This document shows, in pieces, positions 24,130 to 35,858 of a stretch of DNA of 64,000 nt (position 1 is the first letter of the stretch; each line of letters begins with the position of its first letter). Origin of the DNA: Sphingorhabdus sp. (GTDB taxonomy: Bacteria; Pseudomonadota; Alphaproteobacteria; Sphingomonadales; Sphingomonadaceae). Position numbers and translations under genes: made by a program. The notes under the pieces are model-generated. The model made no database searches. It was not told the origin of the DNA and saw only the letters and a list, made by a program, of their open reading frames with translations. Where the stretch lies: assembly GCF_029865925.1 (NCBI RefSeq), contig NZ_JARXAI010000060.1, positions 1 through 64,000 on the forward strand, written 5' to 3'.

Positions 24130-25067
24130 GCTGTTTGTCCACTGGTTTTAGAGCTAACTTCGTTGGTTTCCACTTTTTCCACTTTTTCCGTCTTCTCCAC
24201 TTTGGCGGGTTCCACCTTCTGTGCTTTGCGGAAATAGGCGCGATCTGGATCGCGCAGGTCAAAATGGATCAGGTCGCGACCAAGCAAGCGGTGCACACCA
24301 TCCATGCGCGCAAAATTCAGCAACGCTTTAGCTGCGGCGGCCTCTCCTTCTGGCAGCGCAAGCGTTTCGCCAGTTTCGAACTGAATATCCCACCGACGAT
24401 TGCCGACCCAAGTTGCACCGGAAACTTGTGATTTCAGGGCAGACGCTTTGTCGAGTAACGCACTCAGCGCGACCGTGTGCCGGTTGGCATCATTTCCATT
24501 CAGCATCGGCAAGTCACCGCCCTCACCAGGGTGAATATTTTGCAGAACAATCCCCTCTGCGTCGATTAGCGAATATTTCCCGTTGCGTTGCCAAATGGCG
24601 GTCGGCGTGCGCTCGATAATCTCGACGGCAAGCGTATCAGGCAGCCGCCGTGCAACGCGGGCGTCCTTAATCCAGCCATATTGCAAAAGATCCATGCGCA
24701 CTTTGTCGATATTCACCAACGGCATCGCACGGTCTTTTTCGGCGAGCACGAGTTGGTAGACTTTCAACTGGTCGACCCGTTCCATGCCCGTGACCTCAAT
24801 GCGCTGCACCTGAAAACCAGCTTTTGCGGCAAGTGCGGCATATTGTTGATAGGCAGCGGCGGTCAGTCCAGCATATTGCGCAGCGGCAAAGGCAATCGCA
24901 GCAAGCACCGCAACGATAATCCAAGTACTGACGCGCTGCACTTCCTCTTCGGAAAATGGGAGCATGCGCAATACTTTGTCGACACCCGAAATCTGGGAGA
25001 CCTTCTTCCGCGGGCTGGCCGCAGTTGCTTTGCGCTTTGCTGCTGGCTTGCGTGTCGCACCTGCCAT
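24126..25067 (-). CDS. ftsQ: Cell division protein FtsQ
   Basis: POTRA-like KAGFQVQRIEVTGMERVDQLKVYQLV...RRLPDTLAVEIIERTPTAIWQRNGKYSLIDAEG; between ddlB and ftsA. Confidence 0.94.
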   Translation of the reverse strand: MAGATRKPAAKRKATAASPRKKVSQISGVDKVLRMLPFSEEEVQRVSTWIIVAVLAAIAFAAAQYAGLTAAAYQQYAALAAKAGFQVQRIEVTGMERVDQLKVYQLVLAEKDRAMPLVNIDKVRMDLLQYGWIKDARVARRLPDTLAVEIIERTPTAIWQRNGKYSLIDAEGIVLQNIHPGEGGDLPMLNGNDANRHTVALSALLDKASALKSQVSGATWVGNRRWDIQFETGETLALPEGEAAAAKALLNFARMDGVHRLLGRDLIHFDLRDPDRAYFRKAQKVEPAKVEKTEKVEKVETNEVSSKTSGQTA

Positions 25068-25990
25068 TATGCCAACGCCTCTTTCACAATGATGTCGACC
25101 AGCTGTTCATAGCTGATACCAACATGCCGCGCTTGCTCGGGCACGAGGCTTAACGGTGTCATGCCGGGCTGCGTATTGGTTTCCAGAACGAATATACCGT
25201 CCATACCCGCTTCGTCATCCCAACGAAAATCCGTGCGTGAGGCACCTTTGCAGCCAAGCAATTGATGCGCGCGCAGCGCAGTATCCAGCATATATTGCGC
25301 CACATCATCGGGGATTTCTGCAGGGCAGATATGTTCAGTCAGGCCATCGGTGTATTTCGCGTCAAAGTCGTAAAAGCCGCTCTTTGGCTTCAACTCAGTC
25401 ACGCACAACGCCTTGTCACCCAGCACTGCTACCGTCAGCTCGCGGCCTTTGATGAAAGGTTCTGCCAGCAACCGGTCAAATTCCTGCCACGGCCCTTTGG
25501 CATCACGGGCAATCGGATTGCCATAATTGCTGTCATCCGTGACAATTGCCACGCCAACCGAGCTGCCTTCATTCACGGGCTTAAGCACATAAGGCCGCGG
25601 CAGCGGATCAGCCGCATATAGGCTTTCGCTATCAACCATCGTTCCCTTGGGCATAGGAATTCCGGCAGGCACAAGGCACTGCTTGGTCAGTTCCTTATCA
25701 ATCGCAATAACCGACGTCACCATGCCGCTATGCGTATAAGGGATGCCCATGAGGTCCAACATGCCCTGCACTGTGCCATCCTCACCCGGGACACCATGCA
25801 AGGCATTGAATACGACATCAGGACGAAGGCCAGCCAGCACTTGCGCGACATTGCGGTCCATATCGACGCGGCTAACCTGATATCCGACCTTTTCCAAAGC
25901 ATCGGCGACCCCATTGCCGCTCATCAAGGACACAGGCCGCTCGTTCGACCACCCCCCCATCAACACGGCAACGTGAATGTGCTTACTCAT
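25067..25990 (-). CDS. ddlB: D-alanine--D-alanine ligase
   Basis: HVAVLMGGWSNERPVSLMSG; LHGVPGEDGTVQGMLDLMGIPYTHSG; KPVNEGSSVGVAIV. Confidence 0.97.
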   Translation of the reverse strand: MSKHIHVAVLMGGWSNERPVSLMSGNGVADALEKVGYQVSRVDMDRNVAQVLAGLRPDVVFNALHGVPGEDGTVQGMLDLMGIPYTHSGMVTSVIAIDKELTKQCLVPAGIPMPKGTMVDSESLYAADPLPRPYVLKPVNEGSSVGVAIVTDDSNYGNPIARDAKGPWQEFDRLLAEPFIKGRELTVAVLGDKALCVTELKPKSGFYDFDAKYTDGLTEHICPAEIPDDVAQYMLDTALRAHQLLGCKGASRTDFRWDDEAGMDGIFVLETNTQPGMTPLSLVPEQARHVGISYEQLVDIIVKEALA

Positions 25991-26883
25991 TTCGTTTCAC
26001 CCACGCGCTGGATTTCCCATGTTAGTGCCACGCCAGATTGTGCCATTACGCGCGCACGGACTTCTTCGCCAAGCGCCTCAATATCCGCGCTGGTCGCATC
26101 GCCGGTATTAATCAGGAAATTGGTGTGTTTTTCGGACACCCGCGCACCGCCAATCTGAAGCCCGCGGCACCCCGCAGCATCGACCAATTGCCATGCCTTA
26201 TGTCCATCCGGATTTTTGAAGGTCGACCCGCCGGTTTTGGATCGCAATGGCTGCGATGCTTCGCGTGTTGCGCTGATGCGGTCCATCTCGGCTTGAATGG
26301 CTTCCGGTTCCCCGGAACGTCCTTGAAACCGCGCAGCAACCACAATAGCGCCATCAGGCAGTTCGGAATGGCGATAGCTGTAGTGCAGTTCATCCACAGA
26401 CAAGGTCAACAGCGTACCGTCGCGCATAACAATATCGCAATCGCCCAAAATGTCCTTCACCTCGCCGCCATATGCGCCGCCGTTCATGCGAACAAAGCCG
26501 CCGACGGTTCCCGGAATGGAGCGCAGAAACTCAAGACCAGCAATTTTATTGTCACGCGCAGTGGAGGACACCAAAATGCCTGATGCCCCTGCACCGCATT
26601 TCATCGTGACAGCGTCGGTACAAGTGACTTTAGCAAAGGCCTTACCCAAGCGGATAACGACACCCCTGACACCGCCATCTCGGATAATCAGGTTAGATCC
26701 CAAGCCAAGCGCCATGACCGGCGTAGCTTGGTCAAGTTCGCGCAAAAAGGATTGCAGATCGGCGATGTTTTTAGGTTCAAATAGATAATCCGCGCAGCCG
26801 CCAGACTTAAACCAGACCAACGGTGCCAGCGGCGCGGCTTGGGTCAAACGTCCTTGCACCTGCGGCATACACAGCACTGTCAT
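25987..26883 (-). CDS. murB: UDP-N-acetylmuramate dehydrogenase
   Basis: [43 protein letters not shown]; start at 26883 overlaps the murC stop (ATGA). Confidence 0.96.
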   Translation of the reverse strand: MTVLCMPQVQGRLTQAAPLAPLVWFKSGGCADYLFEPKNIADLQSFLRELDQATPVMALGLGSNLIIRDGGVRGVVIRLGKAFAKVTCTDAVTMKCGAGASGILVSSTARDNKIAGLEFLRSIPGTVGGFVRMNGGAYGGEVKDILGDCDIVMRDGTLLTLSVDELHYSYRHSELPDGAIVVAARFQGRSGEPEAIQAEMDRISATREASQPLRSKTGGSTFKNPDGHKAWQLVDAAGCRGLQIGGARVSEKHTNFLINTGDATSADIEALGEEVRARVMAQSGVALTWEIQRVGETK

Positions 26884-28298
26884 CCGCGCGCTGCCTGAAT
26901 TGCGTCGGCAAGGCCAGCCGCCCATTTGGTGATGTCGCCAGCTCCCAAGCACACGACCATGTCATCCGCCTGAACAACTTCGGCCAGTTTGCGTGCCAGG
27001 TCATCGGCGTCGGCCACAGTCGCAACCGAACGATGCCCGCGCGCCTTTATGCCATGCACCAGCGCATCTGCATCTATGCCGTCAATCGGACCCTCGCCAG
27101 CTGCATAGACGGGTGAGATGAACACCATGTCGGCATCATTAAAGGCCTGTTGGAAATCATCCATATGGTCGCGCAGCCGGGTGAAACGGTGCGGCTGTGC
27201 CACGGCAATGACTCGGCCCTGCACACCTTCACGTGCAGCCGACAGCACCGCGCGGATTTCGACGGGATGGTGGCCGTAATCATCGATGATTGTAACGACC
27301 CCACCGTCAAGGACAACTTCGCCAACCTTGCTAAAGCGGCGCTTAACCCCACCGAATTTGTCAAAGCCATGCGCAACATCTGCGTCACTCATTCCCATTT
27401 CAAGGCCAACGGCGACCGCAGCCAGCGCGTTCTGGACATTGTGGCGCCCCGGCATGGGAAGCTGAATACCCTCTATCGTCCTCTGCGATCCATCGCGTGC
27501 GCGAACGACCACATCAAAACGGTTACCGCCCGGGTTCGGGGTGACATTTTCGCCGCGGATATCGGCCTGCCCCGAAAAGCCATAAGTGATAATCCGACGG
27601 TCGCGGATCTTGGGCAAAATCGCCTGTACTTCGGGATGGTCGAGACACATGATCGCCGCGCCATAAAAGGGGACGTTTTCGACAAATTCGACAAACGCCT
27701 TTTTGATCGCGTCGAAATCGCCATAATGGTCCAGATGTTCGGGATCGATGTTGGTGACGACCGCCAGCGTGCCGTCAAGCCGCAAGAAGCTGCCATCGCT
27801 CTCATCGGCTTCAACCACCATCCAGTCACTTGCCCCAAGGCGCGCGTTGGAACCATAGCTATTAATGATTCCGCCGTTGATGACCGTCGGGTCAATGCCG
27901 CCATGGTCAAGCATCGCGGCGATCAACGATGTCGTGGTCGTCTTTCCATGCGTGCCCGCCACAGCAACGGTATTTTTCAGCCGCATCAATTCGGCGAGCA
28001 TTTCAGCGCGGCGTACCAAGGGTATCCGCCGTTCCAAAGCTGCATCGCGCTCGGGGTTACCTTCCTTGACGGCAGTCGACGTTACAACGACTGTCGCCTC
28101 GCCCAAATTGTCCGCACTGTGGCCGATCATAACCTTGATGCCGCGTTGGCGTAGGCCATCAATGACATAGCTGTCCGCAATGTCGCTTCCCTGCACGTTA
28201 TAGCCAAGATTATGCATGACTTCAGCAATGCCTGACATCCCTATGCCGCCGATGCCGACGAAATGGACAATGCCAATATCGGTAGGAACACCCTTCAC
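26880..28298 (-). CDS. murC: UDP-N-acetylmuramate--L-alanine ligase
   Basis: [50 protein letters not shown]. Confidence 0.97.
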   Translation of the reverse strand: MKGVPTDIGIVHFVGIGGIGMSGIAEVMHNLGYNVQGSDIADSYVIDGLRQRGIKVMIGHSADNLGEATVVVTSTAVKEGNPERDAALERRIPLVRRAEMLAELMRLKNTVAVAGTHGKTTTTSLIAAMLDHGGIDPTVINGGIINSYGSNARLGASDWMVVEADESDGSFLRLDGTLAVVTNIDPEHLDHYGDFDAIKKAFVEFVENVPFYGAAIMCLDHPEVQAILPKIRDRRIITYGFSGQADIRGENVTPNPGGNRFDVVVRARDGSQRTIEGIQLPMPGRHNVQNALAAVAVGLEMGMSDADVAHGFDKFGGVKRRFSKVGEVVLDGGVVTIIDDYGHHPVEIRAVLSAAREGVQGRVIAVAQPHRFTRLRDHMDDFQQAFNDADMVFISPVYAAGEGPIDGIDADALVHGIKARGHRSVATVADADDLARKLAEVVQADDMVVCLGAGDITKWAAGLADAIQAARG

Positions 28299-29476
28299 GC
28301 TGCGTTCTCTTTGGCAAGTGCAGGGGACGAACTGAAAGCGCCCCTGTGTTCGGATGGGGACGTTATATGATGCATGATTGGGGCGCGGCCAAAAGACTCG
28401 ACAAGGTCGGCAAGTTCGGCAACCGCATTTGGCCTGCCACAGTTTTTTGCTGCCTTCGCTGCATTTTCCAGCGCACCGGGCTCAAGCGCAATTTTCTCGA
28501 TCTGCTTGGCCAACTCTACCGCGGTGAATGCTGGCTGCGCGATGGCGCGGGCGCCGCCTGCTTGGACCATTTCCTTAACATTATAGCTTTGGTGGTCATC
28601 GGTTGCGCTTGGTAGCGGTACCAATATCGCGGGCCGTCCAGCGCAGGTCAGTTCGGCTATCGTCGACGCCCCTGCCCGCGATATCACCATATGCGCCCAG
28701 CCAAGTCGTTCAGGCAGGTCAGGCAAATAGGTCGCGAGTTCGGCCGGAATGCCGTGGGCGACATATGCTGCGCGTACAGCCTCAATGTCTTCGGCGCGGC
28801 ACTGCTGCGTTACCTGCAACCGACGCCGCAAGTTTAGCGGCAGTTGGGAAAGGCCATCGGGCACAACGTCAGAAAGCACGGTTGCGCCTTGGCTTCCGCC
28901 CGTCACAAGCACGCGGAAAATATCCGCGTCCAAAAGCGAGGAATAGGGTTTGTCGCGCAGGGCAAGCACCTCTTCGCGGATCGGGTTGCCGACAAGATGC
29001 ACCTTGCCTGCGTATCGCAGAGAAAGGCGCAGCACTTCGGGATAGGATGTGGCAATGGCATTCACGTGCCGCGCGGTGAAGCGGTTGACGCGCCCAAGCA
29101 CGGCATTTTGTTCGTGAATAATCGCTGGAATTTTCTCGGCAAAGGCACCCAGAAGCGCTGGGAATGCCGGGTATCCGCCAAAACCAACAACAGCGCTTGG
29201 TTCAAATTTTTCGTATAAGCGGCGCGCCATCTTGCGGCCTTGGGCAATCGCCAGGATCCCCGGAAACCAGCTACTGGGTTTTTTGGTGATCCGGCCAGCG
29301 GGCAGAAAATGGGTTGCCATCTTGTCTGGGCAGCCCGGAATTTTTGCGCCGCGCGCGTCGGTGATTAAAGCTACATGATGTCCGCGGTTTATCAGTTCTT
29401 GCCCCAAGGCAAAGGCAGGGATCAGATGCCCCCCGGTTCCGCCAGCGGCCAATACATAATGCCGAGATATGGTCAT
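28295..29476 (-). CDS. murG: UDP-N-acetylglucosamine--N-acetylmuramyl-(pentapeptide) pyrophosphoryl-undecaprenol N-acetylglucosamine transferase
   Basis: [53 protein letters not shown]. Confidence 0.97.
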   Translation of the reverse strand: MTISRHYVLAAGGTGGHLIPAFALGQELINRGHHVALITDARGAKIPGCPDKMATHFLPAGRITKKPSSWFPGILAIAQGRKMARRLYEKFEPSAVVGFGGYPAFPALLGAFAEKIPAIIHEQNAVLGRVNRFTARHVNAIATSYPEVLRLSLRYAGKVHLVGNPIREEVLALRDKPYSSLLDADIFRVLVTGGSQGATVLSDVVPDGLSQLPLNLRRRLQVTQQCRAEDIEAVRAAYVAHGIPAELATYLPDLPERLGWAHMVISRAGASTIAELTCAGRPAILVPLPSATDDHQSYNVKEMVQAGGARAIAQPAFTAVELAKQIEKIALEPGALENAAKAAKNCGRPNAVAELADLVESFGRAPIMHHITSPSEHRGAFSSSPALAKENAA

Positions 29477-30693
29477 GGTCGTTGTCCCTTCACCATATAC
29501 AGCGACCGGTCAAGATACGGGTTTCGCTTCGTCAGTGCGAGTATGAGACCGCATGTGATCGAAAGCGCAACTATGGATGATCCGCCATAGCTAATGAAGG
29601 GCAAAGTCATGCCCTTAGAGGGAAAGACGCCTAGGTTAACCGCAATGTTAATCATCGCCTGCCCGCAAAACTGCGCGCCCAGCGCCGTAACCGCCAGCAC
29701 TACAAACTGGTCCTTTTCATCCAACAGGCGAATGATGATGCGCACCAGTATGGCAAAGTACAGTATGGCGATGACCATGCAGGCAAGCAGACCGAATTCT
29801 TCGCCAATCACGGAGAAGATGTAGTCGGTATGCCCCTCAGGCAAAGAATATTTCTTGACCCCAAGTCCTGGGCCAAGGCCAATAAAGCCCCCATTGATTA
29901 ATGTCGCCAGCGCCATCTTGTCATGGGTTAGGCCCTCAGTCCCAAAAATCCAGGCATCGATGCGCTGCGTTGCAACCGGGTAATAATTATAGGCCAGCAC
30001 GATGAATATGATGCCGCTGATGATAAGGCCCCAAAGACGGCTTGCAGGAACGCCAGCGACCATCATCAATGCAAACCATGTGCCCATGAACAATATCGTC
30101 TGGCCAAGGTCGGGTTGCATCAAAAGCAAGATACAGACAGCTGCGGTGACAATGCTGCTGATAATCAAGACTGGCAGAGTCGGGTCTTTCAACCGCCAGC
30201 TGATAATCCATGCCATCGTAACGGCAAAAAAGGGCTTTAGAAATTCCGATGGCTGAAGCCCCGCAAAACCAGGGCCAATCCAGCGGCGCGATCCATTCAC
30301 CTCGCGCCCTAATACGGGCACGAGCACAAGCAGCACGAACACAATGCAGAAACCATAAACGGCAATGCGTCGGGCCTTTTCGCGCGGACACATCGAGATA
30401 AACAGCATGATCGGCACGCCAACAATCACCCACATCAGCTGCCGATAAAAGAAATACAGCGAGGATAACTGTGATGTCGAAGCCGATAGCCGCTGCGCAC
30501 CGGCGGGCGATGCCGCCGCAACCGCAAGCAAGCCAATCGCAATCAACACCATCATCAACGACAACAACACGCGGTCAAGTTCCCAGAACCAGACGCCCAG
30601 CGGCGAACGGTCACCACGGCCCAAACGGTTGGCAAAGCCAATCTTGCCCGTCTTTGCCGCCAATACCCACGGAACATCTTTGCCGTCGCTCAT
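29473..30693 (-). CDS. ftsW: Peptidoglycan glycosyltransferase FtsW (SEDS)
   Basis: NGSRRWIGPGFAGLQPSEFLKPFFAV; MTLPFISYGGSSIVALSITCGLILALTKR. Confidence 0.96.
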   Translation of the reverse strand: MSDGKDVPWVLAAKTGKIGFANRLGRGDRSPLGVWFWELDRVLLSLMMVLIAIGLLAVAAASPAGAQRLSASTSQLSSLYFFYRQLMWVIVGVPIMLFISMCPREKARRIAVYGFCIVFVLLVLVPVLGREVNGSRRWIGPGFAGLQPSEFLKPFFAVTMAWIISWRLKDPTLPVLIISSIVTAAVCILLLMQPDLGQTILFMGTWFALMMVAGVPASRLWGLIISGIIFIVLAYNYYPVATQRIDAWIFGTEGLTHDKMALATLINGGFIGLGPGLGVKKYSLPEGHTDYIFSVIGEEFGLLACMVIAILYFAILVRIIIRLLDEKDQFVVLAVTALGAQFCGQAMINIAVNLGVFPSKGMTLPFISYGGSSIVALSITCGLILALTKRNPYLDRSLYMVKGQRP

Positions 30694-31979
30694 AACGCTT
30701 CCACAATTGCGCGGAATGCGTCGCCGCGCGCTTCAAAATCCTTGAACTGGTCAAAGGACGCGCACGCGGGTGAGAGCATGATAACGTCACCGGGTTGCGC
30801 CTGTGCCGCCGCCGAGTGCACCGCAGTGCCCATCATCTCGCTGCGTTCTACTGGCAAATGGGGGGACAGCAGTTCGTAAAACAGCGGCCCTGCCTCCCCA
30901 ATGGTGTAAGCCTTTACAACATGGCCGAAATTGGGAATGCATTCGTCAAGATTGTCGGTTTTCGGCAAGCCGCCGACGATCCAGTGCACGCGCGGATATG
31001 CCGCCAACGCAGGCGCGGTGGACGCACCATTGGTCGCCTTGCTGTCGTTGATGAACAACACGCCGTTCCGTTCGGCAACAACCTCCATGCGGTGGGCAAG
31101 ACCCTTAAAGGTCCGCATGGCAGGTCGCCATTGCGCTTCGGTCACGCCAAGCGATTCTACGATGGCGATGGCCACTGCTATATTTTGAAGGTTATGTGGC
31201 CCTTGCAGCGACGGCCATTCTTCTTGACCGTTGACCGACTGTGGATCCGCCAAATGCACAAACTCCGCCCCGCGCCGGGTAAGCACGTCGCGATAGACCC
31301 GCTCGGTATCGGCGTCGCCTTTGCCAAAGACCGACGTTTCATGCCCCGTCTGCATTTCGAAAAGCCGCGCTTTCGACGCCATATACCCCTCATAGCCGTC
31401 ATAACGGTCAAGATGGTCAGGCGACAGGTTGATGAGCACCGCAGCGTCGCAGGCGAGCATATGTGTAATGTCGATCTGGTAGCTTGAAAGCTCAAGCACA
31501 TACACGCCGCCTGAGGGCAATGGCGCTTGCGACAATATTGGCAGCCCGATGTTACCACCCATGCGCACCGGCAGCCCTGCGCTTTCCAACACATGATGCA
31601 CAAGTGCCGTCGTGGTAGATTTACCGTTAGTTCCGGTAATGCCGACCACGCGGTGCGGCGGCAAGTTGGGCCGCGCCATCGCAAACAATTCCATGTCACC
31701 AATCAGCGGCAGGCCCTCTTCCTTTGCCTTTTCAGCGATGGGATGACGGTTGATTGGTACGCCGGGTGATACCACAATCGCGTCATAACCGGACAGGTCA
31801 CTCAGCAACGGGTCAGCAATCGTCGCGATGTCAGCGACTTTGGCGCGTGCGGCTTCATCATTGTCCCACGCCAATATCTGCGCGCCACCTGCCACGAGAG
31901 AACGTGCCGCGGACAGACCGGAGCGCGCAAGCCCCAATATAGCGTACTTCCGGTCTTTAAAGGCAGGGGTAGTAATCAT
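30690..31979 (-). CDS. murD: UDP-N-acetylmuramoyl-L-alanine--D-glutamate ligase
   Basis: [53 protein letters not shown]. Confidence 0.96.
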   Translation of the reverse strand: MITTPAFKDRKYAILGLARSGLSAARSLVAGGAQILAWDNDEAARAKVADIATIADPLLSDLSGYDAIVVSPGVPINRHPIAEKAKEEGLPLIGDMELFAMARPNLPPHRVVGITGTNGKSTTTALVHHVLESAGLPVRMGGNIGLPILSQAPLPSGGVYVLELSSYQIDITHMLACDAAVLINLSPDHLDRYDGYEGYMASKARLFEMQTGHETSVFGKGDADTERVYRDVLTRRGAEFVHLADPQSVNGQEEWPSLQGPHNLQNIAVAIAIVESLGVTEAQWRPAMRTFKGLAHRMEVVAERNGVLFINDSKATNGASTAPALAAYPRVHWIVGGLPKTDNLDECIPNFGHVVKAYTIGEAGPLFYELLSPHLPVERSEMMGTAVHSAAAQAQPGDVIMLSPACASFDQFKDFEARGDAFRAIVEAL

Positions 31980-33046
31980 CTGAGCTTAAGGGTTGATAGC
32001 CCTGCAAGCGCCAATACGAAAGCCACAATCCAGAACCGAATGACAACGGTCGGCTCAGACCAGCCAAGCTGTTCAAAATGGTGGTGAATCGGCGCCATGC
32101 GGAAAATGCGCTTTCCGGTCCGCTTGAACCAGAACACCTGAATGATGACCGAAAGCGCCTCAATAACGAAAAGTCCGCCGATGATGGCAAGAACAAATTC
32201 ATGATGCGCCACAACGGCAATCGCCCCCAGCGTTCCGCCCAAAGCAAGGCTTCCAGTATCGCCCATGAAAACAGACGCAGGCGGGGCGTTGAACCACAAA
32301 AAGGCAAGGCCGGCGCCGACAATCGCGCCACATAGCATGGCGAGGTCCCCTGCCCCCAAAAAGAACGGAATACCCAGATATGCTGCATATTTGGCATTGC
32401 CGACCATGTAGACGATCAACATAAATGCAATGGAGGCAATGATGACGGGCATTGTCGCAAGGCCATCAAGGCCGTCGGTCAAGTTTACCGCATTGCCGAA
32501 TGAAACAATCACAAACGCACCAAAAGGCACATACCACCAGCCCAAGTCGATCACGGGGCCGTTAACAAACGGCAGATACAAATTGCCACCTGATTGCGCG
32601 ACAATCAGCGATACCGCAACGCCCGCAATCGCAAACTCCCACAACAAGCGGACTTTGCCAGATACGCCCTTGTGGCTGCGTTTCTTGACCTTGTCATAAT
32701 CATCGAGAAATCCAACGGTGCCGAAGCCTACGGTCACAAGCAAACAGGCCCAGACGTAAACATTCTTCAAATCCATCCACAACAGCATGGAAATGCCGAC
32801 CGATACCAATATCATCAGCCCGCCCATTGTTGGGGTGCCCACTTTTGCAAGATGCGATTGCGGCCCATCACTTCGGATGGGCTGGCCCTTGCCTTGGCGC
32901 ACGCGCAGCATGCTAATGAAGCGTGGTCCGATAAGCAGGCCGATAACAAGAGCGGTTGCAACCGCAGCTCCGGAGCGGAAGCTTAGATAGCGAATAAGGT
33001 TAAGTATCCCAGGAAAACCCAGATATTCAGCCAAAACATAAAGCAT
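31976..33046 (-). CDS. mraY: Phospho-N-acetylmuramoyl-pentapeptide-transferase
   Basis: [56 protein letters not shown]; start [11 protein letters not shown] at 33046. Confidence 0.97.
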   Translation of the reverse strand: MLYVLAEYLGFPGILNLIRYLSFRSGAAVATALVIGLLIGPRFISMLRVRQGKGQPIRSDGPQSHLAKVGTPTMGGLMILVSVGISMLLWMDLKNVYVWACLLVTVGFGTVGFLDDYDKVKKRSHKGVSGKVRLLWEFAIAGVAVSLIVAQSGGNLYLPFVNGPVIDLGWWYVPFGAFVIVSFGNAVNLTDGLDGLATMPVIIASIAFMLIVYMVGNAKYAAYLGIPFFLGAGDLAMLCGAIVGAGLAFLWFNAPPASVFMGDTGSLALGGTLGAIAVVAHHEFVLAIIGGLFVIEALSVIIQVFWFKRTGKRIFRMAPIHHHFEQLGWSEPTVVIRFWIVAFVLALAGLSTLKLR

Positions 33047-34434
33047 CAGTTTTTCCCACCCGTCAGCGCGCTGACGATGGTGGAAAGTCCCATACTGTTG
33101 GAACCTTTGACCAAAATCGTGTCCGATGCGCAAAGATATTGTTGCAGAAGGGCGAGTGCCTCCTGCGCGGTCGCGCAATGCGCGAATTCCTTCGGTCCCT
33201 CAACCCCTGCTTTCAACTCATCAGCAAGAATTGTCATCTCTTTGCCGACAAGGATAGCAAAATCGACCTTTGCGGCAGCCAAGGGTGCTGCAAGGGCGCG
33301 GTGATAATCATCGCCTTTGTCGCCAAGTTCTTTCATGGATCCCAGCACAGCAATGCGCCGTCCGCCGCCCGACAAGCCCAATTGGCCGATAGTCGCGGCC
33401 ATTGAGGCAGGGTTGGCGTTGTAACTTTCATCGATCAGATGGGCGGCGCCTCCGGCAATCGCAACGTCGTGCCGCGCACCGCGTCCGGCAAGGCCACCCA
33501 TTTCCGCCATTGCAAGACCAGCAGAGGCAAGATCGCCACCCGCTGCCAACACTGCGGCCAAAACCGCCATGCTGTTGCCGATCCAGTGCTGCCCGGGTTG
33601 AGACAGGTTGAAAGACAACATTGCGTCGCACACCTTGGCCGTAATCAGCGTGCTATTATGCACGCTATCCAAATGGTTGATCACGCGGACATCTGCATCC
33701 GCGCTGAAGCCAAAGGACAATATGGCGTTGGTGTGCTGCTCTGCTGCTGCGCGCAAACGCGGATAATGGACATTGTCGGCAGGCAATATCGCCGTGCCGC
33801 CTTCGACCAAGCCTTCGAAGATTTCGGCTTTGGCGTCGGCAATACCGCTTTCGTCCTTGAAGAATTCGATATGTGCAGGTGCAATGGTGGTTATGATGGC
33901 AACATCGGGCCTGACGATATGGCTAAGCGCGCGCATTTCACCAGCGTGGTTCATGCCCATTTCGAAAACGCCGAAGTCGCAATCCGCTGGCATCCGCGCA
34001 AGGCTCAACGGCACGCCTACATGGTTGTTATAGCTTTTGACCGAACGGTGCGCCCGCCCGCGTGAGCAGCGATCAAGCGCGGCAAACAACGCCTCCTTCG
34101 TCCCTGTCTTACCGGCAGAACCGGTAACCCCAATGATTTTCGCCTTAGTCCGCGCGCGTGACGCATGACCAAGCGCCTCAAGCGCTTGCATCGTGTCTGC
34201 CACAAGGATGTGTGGGTACGGAACGGGCTGCGACACAATCGCGCCCGCTGCACCATTGGCAAAGGCCTTGTCTACGAACAGATGCCCGTCGGTCTCTGCA
34301 CCCTTCAACGCCAGAAAGAGGTCGCCTTTGCCGATTTCACGGGAATCAAACGCAACGCCCGTAACGTTAAAATGCCCCGAAGCTGTCCCGCCAGTTGCCG
34401 CCAGCAACTCCTCAAATGTCCATAACACGGTCAT
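33046..34434 (-). CDS. murF: UDP-N-acetylmuramoyl-tripeptide--D-alanyl-D-alanine ligase
   Basis: [60 protein letters not shown]. Confidence 0.96.
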   Translation of the reverse strand: MTVLWTFEELLAATGGTASGHFNVTGVAFDSREIGKGDLFLALKGAETDGHLFVDKAFANGAAGAIVSQPVPYPHILVADTMQALEALGHASRARTKAKIIGVTGSAGKTGTKEALFAALDRCSRGRAHRSVKSYNNHVGVPLSLARMPADCDFGVFEMGMNHAGEMRALSHIVRPDVAIITTIAPAHIEFFKDESGIADAKAEIFEGLVEGGTAILPADNVHYPRLRAAAEQHTNAILSFGFSADADVRVINHLDSVHNSTLITAKVCDAMLSFNLSQPGQHWIGNSMAVLAAVLAAGGDLASAGLAMAEMGGLAGRGARHDVAIAGGAAHLIDESYNANPASMAATIGQLGLSGGGRRIAVLGSMKELGDKGDDYHRALAAPLAAAKVDFAILVGKEMTILADELKAGVEGPKEFAHCATAQEALALLQQYLCASDTILVKGSNSMGLSTIVSALTGGKN

Positions 34435-35858
34435 GCCGCGCATTCCCTTGCGACTTCGACATCGTCAAAAGGCAGAACGCGGCCCATAATGATCTGCCCT
34501 TGTTCATGGCCCTTGCCCGCAATCAGAACGATATCGTCGGGTTCGGCATGTTCGATGGCAAAGGCGATCGCATAATGCCGGTCGCCAATCTCATGCGCGC
34601 CCTTGGCCCCTGCCATGACGTCAGCGCGGATGAGCGACGGGTCTTCGCTTCTTGGGTTATCGTCAGTGACAATCACAATGTCGGAGTCTGCGACGGCCAC
34701 AGCGCCCATCTCCGGACGCTTGCCTGTATCGCGGTCGCCGCCTGCGCCGAAGACAGTAATTAGCTTACCCTTCGTATGCGGACGCAATGCTGCAATGGCC
34801 GCGCGTAAGCCGTCGGGCGTATGCGCATAATCGACATACACAGGCGCGCCACTTTTGGTGATTACGGCACGCTCCAGTCGTCCGCGCACTGGTTGCAACC
34901 GGGCCAAATGCGACAGCAGGCTCTCCACCTCTCCCCCGCTTGCCATAACTACCCCTGCGGCGACGAGCGCATTTGTGGCCTGATAGGCGCCAATGAGCGG
35001 CAGCTTAACCTTATGCACATCGCCCTGAATACGCAGCTCAAGCGTCTGCCCAAGCTGGGTCGCTTGGCGCGAGACCAGTTGAATGCCCTTGCCCTTTTCC
35101 CCAACGGTGATCAGACGCAATTCGCGTTTGCGGGCACGCGCAATGACTTGGTCAGACCATATATCGTCTGCCCAGATCACGGCGCAGCCATTGGCGTCGA
35201 CGACTTTGTCAAACAGGCGCATCTTGGCCTCAAAATAATTTTCCATCGTCCCGTGATAATCAAGATGGTCACGGCTTAAGTTAGTGAAAGCAGCAACCGA
35301 AACGGGCACGCCTTCACTGCGATATTGGGACAGGCCGTGGCTTGATGCCTCGAATATCGCATGGCTGATGCCTTCGCGCGCGAGACCGGACATGTTGGCA
35401 AGGAAGGTTACAATGTCCGGCGTAGTAAGGCCCGTACTTGCCTGATCCGAAGCTGTTGTAATGCCCAATGTTCCTATAGATGCCGCATTGTGCCCCGACA
35501 TTCGCCACAGCTGCCGCGTAAGCTCAGCAGTCGAAGTCTTGCCATTCGTTCCGGTGACCGCCGCCACATTTTCGGGAAATGGCCGAAAGAATTTTGCCGC
35601 GAGTTCGGCAAATGCCTTGCGCGGGTTGGCGTCGGCAACATGCACAGCGCCCTGCACCATAGCCTCCGGACGCGCGACAACAGCGACTGCACCAGCGGCG
35701 ATTGCAGCGTCGATGAAATCTTCGCCGTTGAATGCGGCGCCCTCAAATGCGCCAAAAACTGTGCCGGGCGCAATTTTCCGATGGTCGATGGCAAAGCCGG
35801 TCACTATGCTGTCGGCCGATGCCATGTCGGCACCGGTTACCAATTGCCCGAGCTTCAC
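34431..35858 (-). CDS. murE: UDP-N-acetylmuramoyl-L-alanyl-D-glutamate--2,6-diaminopimelate ligase
   Basis: VAAVTGTNGKTSTAELTRQLW; FEASSHGLSQYR; VYVDYAHTPDGL; DNPRSEDP. Confidence 0.97.
   Translation of the reverse strand: MKLGQLVTGADMASADSIVTGFAIDHRKIAPGTVFGAFEGAAFNGEDFIDAAIAAGAVAVVARPEAMVQGAVHVADANPRKAFAELAAKFFRPFPENVAAVTGTNGKTSTAELTRQLWRMSGHNAASIGTLGITTASDQASTGLTTPDIVTFLANMSGLAREGISHAIFEASSHGLSQYRSEGVPVSVAAFTNLSRDHLDYHGTMENYFEAKMRLFDKVVDANGCAVIWADDIWSDQVIARARKRELRLITVGEKGKGIQLVSRQATQLGQTLELRIQGDVHKVKLPLIGAYQATNALVAAGVVMASGGEVESLLSHLARLQPVRGRLERAVITKSGAPVYVDYAHTPDGLRAAIAALRPHTKGKLITVFGAGGDRDTGKRPEMGAVAVADSDIVIVTDDNPRSEDPSLIRADVMAGAKGAHEIGDRHYAIAFAIEHAEPDDIVLIAGKGHEQGQIIMGRVLPFDDVEVARECAA

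Noticed and set aside
27150-28154. 334 aa plus-strand ORF opposite murC
   Set aside because: Antisense shadow of murC.
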